A stretch of DNA of 15,231 nucleotides from the NCBI GenBank assembly GCA_903925445.1, contig CAIYFE010000255.1:1-15231 (forward strand), read 5' to 3'. The position numbers and the translations under genes were made by a program. Below are positions 6,654-12,470 of this stretch, one piece after another. Each line of letters starts with the position of its first letter. Positions within the stretch are counted from its first letter, which is position 1. The notes beneath the pieces are model-generated. The model made no database searches, was not told the origin of the DNA, and saw only the letters and a program-made list of their open reading frames with translations. The stretch comes from an uncultured Burkholderiales bacterium (lineage in GTDB: Bacteria > Pseudomonadota > Gammaproteobacteria > Burkholderiales > Burkholderiaceae_C).

Positions 6654-8114
6654 ATGATTTCACGCGAACCCACCCTCGAGCGCTTGGCCGTAGCGCAAAG
6701 CCTGCTGCTCCAACCTTACGGTTTGGACGAAAGCCACCTCAGCCGCGTCATGGCGCACATTCGCGCGCACAAGGTGGACGATGCCGATTTGTATTTCCAA
6801 TACACCCGCGCCGAGGGCTGGAGCCTTGAAGAAGGCATTGTCAAAACGGGTTCATTCAGCATTGACCAAGGCGTTGGCGTGCGAGCCGTCAGCGGCGAAA
6901 AAACGGCCTTCGCTTACTCGGACGATATTTCAGAAGCCTCGTTGCTTGATGCGGCGCAAACGGTTCGCAGCATTGGATCGGCGCATCAAAGCGCACGCGT
7001 CAAAGTGCCCACGCGCAAAGTGGCCGTTAGCCGCTCTTTGTACCCAGACTTAGACCCCATTGCCTCGCTGGACAGCGCTGAAAAAGTGGCCTTGCTGGGT
7101 CGCGTTGAGCACATGGCCCGCGCCAAAGATCCCCGCGTCTCGCAAGTCATGGCGGGCTTGGCCAGCGAATACGACGTGGTCTTGGTCATGCGTGCCGATG
7201 GCACCTTGGCCGCTGATGTGCGCCCCTTGGTGCGCCTGAGCGTGACCGTGATTGCCGAACACAACAACCGCCGTGAGGTCGGCTCCGCAGGTGGCGGTGG
7301 CCGGTTTGGGTTGGCGCACTTTGACGACGCCTTGATTCAAAAATACGTGGATGAAGCCGTTCACTCCGCGCTCACCAACTTAGAAGCCCGACCAGCGCCA
7401 GCAGGCGAAATGAGCGTGGTGTTAGGCCCAGGTTGGCCAGGCATTTTGTTGCACGAAGCCATTGGTCATGGCTTGGAAGGTGACTTCAACCGCAAAGGCT
7501 CCAGCGCCTTCAGTGGCCGCATCGGCCAACGTGTGGCGGCCAAAGGTGTGACGGTGCTGGATGACGGCACCTTGCCCGATCGACGTGGGTCGCTCAATGT
7601 GGACGATGAAGGCAACGCCAGCCAACGCAACGTGTTGATCGAAGACGGCATTTTGAAGGGTTACATCCAAGACAGCCTCAACGCTCGCTTGATGGGCGTC
7701 AAGCCCACGGGCAATGGACGGCGTGAAAGCTACGCCCACATTCCCATGCCGCGCATGACCAACACCTACATGCTGGGGGGCGATAAATCGCCTCAAGAAA
7801 TTGTGGCCAGCCTGAAAAAAGGTCTTTACGCGGTCAACTTTGGCGGCGGTCAAGTGGACATTACTTCTGGCAAATTTGTGTTTTCAACCAGCCAAGCGTA
7901 TTGGGTAGAAAACGGCAAGATTCAATACCCTGTCAAGGGTGCCACCTTGGTGGGCAATGGCCCCGATGCCTTGACCCGCGTGAGCTTGATTGGCAATGAC
8001 ATGGCGCTTGACAGCGGCGTGGGCACCTGTGGCAAAGAAGGCCAAAGCGTGCCTGTTGGTGTGGGTCAGCCCACCCTGCGCATTGACGGTTTGACCGTAG
8101 GCGGCACCGCGTAA
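6654..8114 (+). CDS. tldD: Metalloprotease TldD
   Basis: TldD is the catalytic half of the TldD/TldE (PmbA) zinc protease, which degrades unfolded peptides and in some bacteria matures microcins or takes part in toxin-antitoxin turnover. The 486 residues match the family (E. coli 481). The zinc motif HEAIGHGLEGD gives His267, Glu268 and His271, and the distal Cys ligand is probably Cys459 in GVGTCGKEGQSVPVGVGQP. The N-terminal half includes the typical DLYFQYTRAEGWSLEEGIVK stretch. I chose ATG 6654. The frame also extends 13 codons upstream to a TTG inside rodA, but that extension reads as overlap rather than family sequence. No Shine-Dalgarno sequence is seen; CATAAT, which contains the rodA stop, lies 6 bases before the ATG. 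The partner tldE is not in the window. Confidence 0.95.
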   Translation: MISREPTLERLAVAQSLLLQPYGLDESHLSRVMAHIRAHKVDDADLYFQYTRAEGWSLEEGIVKTGSFSIDQGVGVRAVSGEKTAFAYSDDISEASLLDAAQTVRSIGSAHQSARVKVPTRKVAVSRSLYPDLDPIASLDSAEKVALLGRVEHMARAKDPRVSQVMAGLASEYDVVLVMRADGTLAADVRPLVRLSVTVIAEHNNRREVGSAGGGGRFGLAHFDDALIQKYVDEAVHSALTNLEARPAPAGEMSVVLGPGWPGILLHEAIGHGLEGDFNRKGSSAFSGRIGQRVAAKGVTVLDDGTLPDRRGSLNVDDEGNASQRNVLIEDGILKGYIQDSLNARLMGVKPTGNGRRESYAHIPMPRMTNTYMLGGDKSPQEIVASLKKGLYAVNFGGGQVDITSGKFVFSTSQAYWVENGKIQYPVKGATLVGNGPDALTRVSLIGNDMALDSGVGTCGKEGQSVPVGVGQPTLRIDGLTVGGTA

Positions 8115-8125
8115 ACCCTTGGCAT

Positions 8126-8155
8126 TTGTCAGCAAACTGCCAGATTGGCTGTGAT
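8126..8155 (+). promoter_or_regulatory. Candidate promoter of the aromatic leader peptide and DAHP synthase gene
   Basis: TTGTCA (8126-8131, 5 of 6 to the -35 consensus) is followed after 18 bases by TGTGAT (8150-8155, 4 of 6 to TATAAT). An overlapping alternative -10 is TACATT at 8155-8160. Either places the transcription start only about 0-6 bases before the leader ATG at 8168. The region lies between tldD and the leader ORF, so the DAHP synthase gene need not depend on rodA-tldD transcription. Confidence 0.4.
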
Positions 8156-8167
8156 ACATTTCGCTTT

Positions 8168-8236
8168 ATGACTTCAGCTTGCTTTTATTTTGCTTGGTTT
8201 TTTATCTCACGCCCTACCGGCGGTCGAGAGATCTGA
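8168..8236 (+). CDS. Aromatic amino-acid leader peptide (22 residues) of the DAHP synthase gene
   Basis: ATG 8168 to TGA 8234-8236 encodes MTSACFYFAWFFISRPTGGR followed by Glu-Ile. Phe, Tyr, Phe, Ala, Trp, Phe, Phe fall in a row (codons at 8183-8203): four Phe, one Tyr and one Trp in seven positions. This composition is the hallmark of a peptide read to sense charged aromatic tRNAs. The last third of the ORF contains the octamer CCGGCGGT (8217-8224), which can pair with the left arm of the terminator at 8268-8290. The stop codon lies 9 bases after that octamer, so a ribosome that finishes the peptide would cover it. No Shine-Dalgarno sequence is visible, and the likely promoter lies so close that the mRNA may be leaderless. 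The peptide itself probably has no function of its own. Confidence 0.8.
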   Translation: MTSACFYFAWFFISRPTGGREI

Positions 8237-8276
8237 GCGTACTTCAAACGAACTGAACTCCTGAACCAACCGCCGG
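8217..8276 (+). promoter_or_regulatory. Antiterminator pairing of the aroG attenuator
   Basis: CCGGCGGT at 8217-8224 is fully complementary to ACCGCCGG at 8269-8276, giving an 8-base-pair helix. The same 8269-8276 segment forms the left arm of the terminator, so the two structures exclude each other. If a ribosome stalls at the Phe/Tyr/Trp codons 8183-8203, the 8217-8224 segment stays free and can pair, leaving the terminator unformed and the downstream gene transcribed. If translation reaches the stop at 8234, the ribosome masks 8217-8224 and the terminator forms. The pairing is seen in the sequence; the mechanism is inferred from known attenuators. Confidence 0.7.
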
Positions 8277-8296
8277 ACTCCCCGGCGGTTTTTTTT
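8268..8296 (+). terminator. Intrinsic terminator (attenuator) before DAHP synthase gene
   Basis: AACCGCCGG (8268-8276) pairs perfectly with CCGGCGGTT (8282-8290) around the loop ACTCC. The stem is nine base pairs with seven G-C pairs, and the run of eight T residues (8289-8296) begins within the last pairs of the stem. It lies between the leader ORF and the DAHP synthase ATG, only 12 bases before that start, so it acts within the transcript rather than at the end of a gene. It can also end tldD read-through. Confidence 0.9.
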
Positions 8297-8308
8297 GCTG
8301 GAACCATC

Positions 8309-9424
8309 ATGAAACACACATCAGACGCTTCGTATCGGGATCACGTTGAAACCACCAGTCAAACAGACGATCAACGCATCAAGGACATTACCGTGTTACC
8401 TCCGCCCGAACATTTGATTCGCTTCTTCCCCATTCAGGACACCCCTGTGGAGAGGCTCATCACGCGCACCCGCAAAACCATCCACGACATCATGCACGGC
8501 AAAGATGACCGTTTGCTGGTGGTGATTGGTCCATGCTCCATCCATGATCCAGCCGCAGCCATTGAGTACGCACGCCGCTTGGTGGTTTTGCGTGAGAAGT
8601 ACGCCGATTCTTTAGAAATCGTCATGCGTGTTTACTTTGAAAAACCCCGCACCACCGTGGGTTGGAAAGGGCTCATCAACGACCCCTACTTGGACGAAAG
8701 CTGCCGCATCGACGAGGGCCTGCGCATCGCCCGTCAGTTGCTGATTGAAATCAACCGTCTTGGATTGCCTGCAGGCAGCGAGTTCTTGGATGTGATCAGC
8801 CCCCAATACATTGGTGATTTGATTGCTTGGGGCGCGATTGGCGCACGCACGACAGAGAGCCAAGTGCATCGCGAATTGGCTTCGGGCATTTCGGCGCCCA
8901 TTGGTTTCAAAAATGGCACAGACGGCAACATCAAAATTGCGACCGATGCGATCCAGGCCTCTGCGGGCGGACACCACTTCTTGTCCATCCACAAAAATGG
9001 CCAAGTTGCCATTGTGCAGACCAAAGGCAACAAAGATTGCCACGTGATTTTGCGCGGCGGCAAAGCCCCCAATTACGACGCCCAAAGCGTTCAAGCCGCG
9101 TGCGATGAATTGGTCAAAGCCAAGTTGCATCCTTCATTGATGGTCGATTGCAGCCACGCCAACAGCAGCAAGCAACACAAAAAACAACTCGAGGTGGTGC
9201 AAGACCTTGCCCAACAAATGCAATCGGGCTCGCACCAAGTCTTTGGCGTGATGGTGGAGAGCCATTTGCACGAAGGCGCTCAAAAATTCACACCCGGTAA
9301 AGACGAGGTGAGCCAGCTGGAGTACGGCAAGAGCATCACCGACGCCTGCATTGGCTGGGACGATTCGGTCGATTGCTTACAAACCTTGTCGCAAGCCGTG
9401 CTGGCGCGTCGCGCCAAGCGTTGA
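8309..9424 (+). CDS. aroG: 3-deoxy-7-phosphoheptulonate (DAHP) synthase, class I
   Basis: The enzyme condenses phosphoenolpyruvate with erythrose 4-phosphate to DAHP, the committed first step of the shikimate pathway. The 371 residues match the class I alpha (AroF/G/H) type. Visible signatures are the N-terminal DQRIKDITVLPPPEHLIRFF used in feedback control and oligomerisation, GPCSIHDPAAAIEYA (74-88), KPRTTVGWKGLINDP (112-126), GARTTESQVHRELASG, FKNGTDGN and the metal-site region MVDCSHANSSKQHKKQ. Which aromatic amino acid inhibits the enzyme cannot be decided from the sequence, so the symbol aroG is provisional among aroF/aroG/aroH. A weak GGA lies 6 bases before the ATG. Expression is very probably controlled by the attenuator just upstream, with a Phe-dominated leader. 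Its stop directly abuts the convergent mpl stop. Confidence 0.95.
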   Translation: MKHTSDASYRDHVETTSQTDDQRIKDITVLPPPEHLIRFFPIQDTPVERLITRTRKTIHDIMHGKDDRLLVVIGPCSIHDPAAAIEYARRLVVLREKYADSLEIVMRVYFEKPRTTVGWKGLINDPYLDESCRIDEGLRIARQLLIEINRLGLPAGSEFLDVISPQYIGDLIAWGAIGARTTESQVHRELASGISAPIGFKNGTDGNIKIATDAIQASAGGHHFLSIHKNGQVAIVQTKGNKDCHVILRGGKAPNYDAQSVQAACDELVKAKLHPSLMVDCSHANSSKQHKKQLEVVQDLAQQMQSGSHQVFGVMVESHLHEGAQKFTPGKDEVSQLEYGKSITDACIGWDDSVDCLQTLSQAVLARRAKR

Positions 9425-10810
9425 TCAGCGTTGCAGCGCGGTGAGCAGTTTGGCGTGAATGCCGCCAAATCCGCCATTGCTCATGCAAAGCACGTGGTCG
9501 CCCGCGCGTGCGGCGGCCACGACTTGCGACACGATGTCTTCAATCGTTGCGCCCACATGGGCGCGCTCGCCCATCTCGGCCAATGCTTGTTGGGCGTCCC
9601 AATCCAGTCCGCCTGAATGGCAAAACGACAGATCGGCTGCTTCCAAGCTCCAAGGCAGCTGGCTTTTCATGGCGCCCAGTTTCATGGTGTTGCTGCGCGG
9701 TTCAAACACCGCCAAGATGCGGGCGTTGGCACCTACTTTGCGTCGCAGCCCGTCAATCGTGGTGCGAATGGCGGTGGGGTGATGCGCGAAATCATCGTAG
9801 ACCGTGATGGCGCCGCCTTCACGCGTGACGGTGCCACGCACTTCCATGCGGCGTCGCACGTTTTGAAATTCACCCAAAGCAGCTGCGGCTTGATCGGGTG
9901 AGACACCCACATGCTGAGCAGCGGCAATGGCTGCCAAGGCATTCATTTGGTTGTGCACGCCGGTGATGTCCCAGCGCACGTGTCCCACTTTTTGGCCTTG
10001 GTACAAGACCGCAAAATCATGGGGCTCGCCTTGCGCTTGCCAATCGCTGTGAGGCGTTTGACCAAAGCGCGTGACCTCGCTCCAGTGCCCCATGTCCAAC
10101 ACCCGCGCCAAGCTGGCCTCGTCGGCATTGACGACCAAGCGACCGCTGGCAGGCACCGTGCGAACCAAGTGATGAAATTGACGCTCGATGGCCGCCAGGT
10201 TGTCAAAAATGTCGGCGTGATCGAATTCGAGGTTGTTTAACACGGCAGTGCGCGGACGGTAATGCACGAACTTGCTGCGTTTGTCGAAAAAAGCGGTGTC
10301 GTACTCGTCGGCCTCGATCACAAAGGGTGACTGCTTGCCCAAGCGCGCCGACACGCCAAAGTTCATGGGCACACCGCCCACCAAAAAACCGGGGTCTTTG
10401 GCGCAAGCTTGCAGCACCCAAGCCAGCATGGACGTGGTGGTGGTTTTGCCATGTGTTCCAGCCACGGCCAAAACGTGACGGCCTTGCAGCACGTTTTCTG
10501 CCAACCATTGCGGGCCGCTGGTGTAGCTTGCGCCGCTTTCCAAAATGGCTTCCATCAAGGGGAATTTGGGACTGCCGTCGGCCAAGCGCGCGCGAGAGAC
10601 GACATTGCCAATCACGTACACGTCGGGCTTAAGCGCCATTTGATCGGCTGAAAAGCCCTCGATCAATTCGATGCCCAAGGCGCGAAGTTGATCGCTCATG
10701 GGCGGATAAACGCCCGCATCGCAGCCGGTGACTTTGTGTCCAGCTTCACGCGCCAGCGCGGCAAGGCCTCCCATGAAGGTGCCGCAGATTCCCAAAATAT
10801 GTATGTGCAT
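9425..10810 (-). CDS. mpl: UDP-N-acetylmuramate:L-Ala-gamma-D-Glu-meso-DAP ligase Mpl
   Basis: Mpl is the murein-recycling ligase that attaches the recovered tripeptide L-Ala-gamma-D-Glu-meso-DAP directly to UDP-MurNAc in the cytoplasm. The 461 residues fit Mpl. The N-terminus MHIHILGICGTFMGGLAALA is the Rossmann-like UDP-binding start typical of Mpl; the ATP loop is GTHGKTTTTSMLAW (about 117-130). Further Mur-ligase motifs are EADEYDTAFFDKRSKF, LNNLEFDHADIFD, YDDFAHHPTAI and FEPRSNTMKLG. IHILGICGTFMGG distinguishes it from MurC, which usually has IHFVGIGG-type starts. No Shine-Dalgarno sequence precedes the ATG; TAAAAT lies six bases upstream. It diverges from the next plus-strand gene across 34 bases. 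Confidence 0.95.
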   Translation of the reverse strand: MHIHILGICGTFMGGLAALAREAGHKVTGCDAGVYPPMSDQLRALGIELIEGFSADQMALKPDVYVIGNVVSRARLADGSPKFPLMEAILESGASYTSGPQWLAENVLQGRHVLAVAGTHGKTTTTSMLAWVLQACAKDPGFLVGGVPMNFGVSARLGKQSPFVIEADEYDTAFFDKRSKFVHYRPRTAVLNNLEFDHADIFDNLAAIERQFHHLVRTVPASGRLVVNADEASLARVLDMGHWSEVTRFGQTPHSDWQAQGEPHDFAVLYQGQKVGHVRWDITGVHNQMNALAAIAAAQHVGVSPDQAAAALGEFQNVRRRMEVRGTVTREGGAITVYDDFAHHPTAIRTTIDGLRRKVGANARILAVFEPRSNTMKLGAMKSQLPWSLEAADLSFCHSGGLDWDAQQALAEMGERAHVGATIEDIVSQVVAAARAGDHVLCMSNGGFGGIHAKLLTALQR

Positions 10811-10816
10811 CCAAGG

Positions 10817-10822
10817 ATTTTA
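10817..10822 (-). promoter_or_regulatory. Possible -10 element of mpl giving a leaderless mRNA
   Basis: On the minus strand 10822-10817 reads TAAAAT (5 of 6 to TATAAT). Six bases separate it from the mpl ATG at 10810, so a normal start distance would place the first mRNA base on or next to the A of the ATG. No good -35 at 16-18 bases is visible; TTGCAT (10839-10834) is closer than usual. The 10811-10825 stretch has no Shine-Dalgarno sequence. Confidence 0.35.
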
Positions 10823-10829
10823 GGTGCGC

Positions 10830-10835
10830 GACAAT
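10830..10835 (+). promoter_or_regulatory. Possible -10 element of the 10845 gene
   Basis: GACAAT (4 of 6 to TATAAT) lies nine bases before the ATG at 10845. It is back to back with the mpl -10-like element, with seven bases between the two hexamers, so RNA polymerase could probably occupy only one of the two divergent promoters at a time. No -35 is evident. Confidence 0.25.
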
Positions 10836-10844
10836 GCAAGGCTC

Positions 10845-11441
10845 ATGAACCATGTCATCGAAGAAATTGCCAACACCGCCGCCCGCCTGGTGGTCGAAGA
10901 AGGATTGGAGTTTGGCCCCGCCAAACGCCGAGCCATCAAACAACTGGGATTGCCCAAAAACACGGCCATGCCAGACAACGATGCCCTGGAAGACGCCGTG
11001 CGGGAGTACATTGACATTTTTTGTGCCGAAACCCAAGCGCTTGAGCTGCAAGCTTTGCGAGAGCTGGCGCAGGTGTGGATGACGCGCTTGGCTGAATTTC
11101 GCCCGCATTTGGGTGGTGCAGTCTGGCGAGGCACGGCCACCGCAAATAGCGACATTTACCTGCAATTGTTTTGTGATGACCCCAAATCGGCAGAAATTAA
11201 GCTCATCGATCACAATGTGCGCTACGAAGTCAGCTCCGTTTTGGGCTTTGCCGGTGAGGAAGTTGACGCGCTCAGTGTGGTTTGCCCTTGCCCGAAATTG
11301 AGTCAACACATCGTCGTGCACTTGATGATTTACGACTACGACGACTTGCGAGGCGCGCTCAAAGCAGATGCCAAGGGTCGGACGCCTCGCGGCGATTTGG
11401 CGGCGCTTCAGCGTATTTTGGAGATAAATAATGACAAATAA
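10845..11441 (+). CDS. Conserved protein of unknown function, degenerate nucleotidyltransferase-like motif
   Basis: This 198-residue soluble protein has no signal peptide or membrane segment. I recall similar proteins next to mpl in other Comamonadaceae, but no assigned function. The N-terminal half is helical and charged (IEEIANTAARLVVEEGLEFG, AKRRAIKQLGLP). The middle (90-109, GGAVWRGTATANSDIYLQLF) resembles the nucleotidyltransferase signature GSxxxGxxxxxSDIDL, but with Gly-Gly in place of Gly-Ser and Tyr in place of the second Asp. A catalytically inactive or altered nucleotidyltransferase fold is one reading. The ATG at 10845 has AAGG only three bases away, and GACAAT lies further upstream. 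A GTG at 10824 would add seven residues and is less likely. The stop overlaps the next gene's start by 11 bases, so the two are co-translated. Confidence 0.8.
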   Translation: MNHVIEEIANTAARLVVEEGLEFGPAKRRAIKQLGLPKNTAMPDNDALEDAVREYIDIFCAETQALELQALRELAQVWMTRLAEFRPHLGGAVWRGTATANSDIYLQLFCDDPKSAEIKLIDHNVRYEVSSVLGFAGEEVDALSVVCPCPKLSQHIVVHLMIYDYDDLRGALKADAKGRTPRGDLAALQRILEINNDK

Positions 11442-11955
11442 CGTCAAAAGACGTACTTGGTTGGTGGGAGCGATGGCTGCTTTTGCTGCCTTGGCGGGCG
11501 TGGGTGTGGCATTGCGCCGTTTCTCAACGCAAGACATTTCCCCTGAGGCTTTTCAGCAGCTGTGGGGCTCGGAATTCCAGACACCTCAAGGCAATGCCTT
11601 GCAGTTCCAAAGTCTGCAAGGCAAGCCTTTGGTGTTGAATTTTTGGGCCACTTGGTGCCCGCCCTGTGTTGAGGAAATGCCGTTATTGGAGCGCTTTTAT
11701 CAAGAAAATGCTGCCAAAGGTTGGCAAGTTGTTGGTGTTGCCATTGATCAACCCAGCCAAGTTCGACGTTTTTTGACGCAAAATAGCATCAGTTACCCGA
11801 TTGCTTTGGGGGGCTTGGACGGCACCGATTTGCTCAAATCCTTGGGCAACGCGCAAGGTGCTTTGCCCTTTACACTGGTTTTGGATGCGCAAGGCGCTAT
11901 CAAAATGCAGAAGTTAGGCAAATTAAGTGAAAAAGAGATCAATAGCTGGCTGTAA
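11431..11955 (+). CDS. TlpA-like thiol-disulfide oxidoreductase, membrane-anchored
   Basis: This 174-residue protein is of the thioredoxin-fold TlpA/ResA type. A positively charged N-terminus with a twin-arginine (VKRRTWLVGAM) precedes a hydrophobic stretch (about 11-28) that acts as an uncleaved anchor or signal, possibly Tat-type. The periplasmic thioredoxin domain carries NFWATWCPPCVEEMPLL with the redox pair Cys76/Cys79 and the later cis-proline segment GALPFTLVLD. Such proteins usually reduce periplasmic disulfides, for example in cytochrome c maturation or copper delivery; the substrate here is unknown. A good Shine-Dalgarno GGAG (11420-11423) lies seven bases before the ATG. The gene overlaps the previous one by 11 bases and ends 42 bases before accB. 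Confidence 0.92.
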   Translation: MTNNVKRRTWLVGAMAAFAALAGVGVALRRFSTQDISPEAFQQLWGSEFQTPQGNALQFQSLQGKPLVLNFWATWCPPCVEEMPLLERFYQENAAKGWQVVGVAIDQPSQVRRFLTQNSISYPIALGGLDGTDLLKSLGNAQGALPFTLVLDAQGAIKMQKLGKLSEKEINSWL

Positions 11956-11997
11956 ACTACAGTTTGCTTGTTTTAACCCTTTGGATAGGAAGTTGTT

Positions 11998-12456
11998 ATG
12001 GATTTAAGAAAACTCAAGACGTTGATCGACTTGGTGTCAGATTCCAACGTCTCGGAACTTGAAATTACCGAGGCCGAAGGCAAAGTTCGCATCGTCAAGA
12101 GTGGTCCAGCGCCCGTGGCCGTGGTCACGCCCGCCGTGGTGTCGGCGCCAGTCGCCCCCGTTGCAGCTGCACCAGTGGCTGCTGCGGCCGCCCCCGAAGC
12201 TGAAACAGCAGCCGAATCCAGCGGTCATGTCGTGAAGTCGCCCATGGTCGGTACTTTCTACCGCGCCTCCAGCCCCGGCGCCAAATCATTTGTCGAAGTG
12301 GGCAGCCAAGTCAAAGAGGGCGAGACCTTGTGCATCATTGAAGCCATGAAGATTTTGAACGAGATCGAATCCGACAAATCCGGCACGGTCAAGAAAATCT
12401 TGATGGAAAACGGTCAAGCGGTGGAGTACGGCGCACCTTTGTTCATCATCGAATAA
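11998..12456 (+). CDS. accB: Biotin carboxyl carrier protein of acetyl-CoA carboxylase
   Basis: AccB carries the biotin that shuttles CO2 between biotin carboxylase and carboxyltransferase in the first step of fatty-acid synthesis. The 152 residues show a short N-terminal domain (MDLRKLKTLIDLVSDSNVSE), an Ala/Pro/Val-rich flexible linker (about 37-75), and the C-terminal biotinyl domain with EAMKILNEI, in which Lys118 is the biotinylation site. The bacterial BCCP thumb-type segment SPMVGTFYRASSPGAKSFVE is present, marking acetyl-CoA carboxylase rather than other biotin enzymes. A strong Shine-Dalgarno AGGAAG (11987-11992) is five bases from the ATG. accC follows after 14 bases. I see no clear promoter in the 42 bases after the TlpA-like gene, so transcription may come from inside or upstream of it. 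Confidence 0.97.
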   Translation: MDLRKLKTLIDLVSDSNVSELEITEAEGKVRIVKSGPAPVAVVTPAVVSAPVAPVAAAPVAAAAAPEAETAAESSGHVVKSPMVGTFYRASSPGAKSFVEVGSQVKEGETLCIIEAMKILNEIESDKSGTVKKILMENGQAVEYGAPLFIIE

Positions 12457-12470
12457 AGGCGGCTCTACAC

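Noticed and set aside
11956..11997. Promoter or leader ORF before accB
   Set aside because: The 42 bases hold a good Shine-Dalgarno sequence but no convincing -10/-35 pair, small ORF or hairpin.
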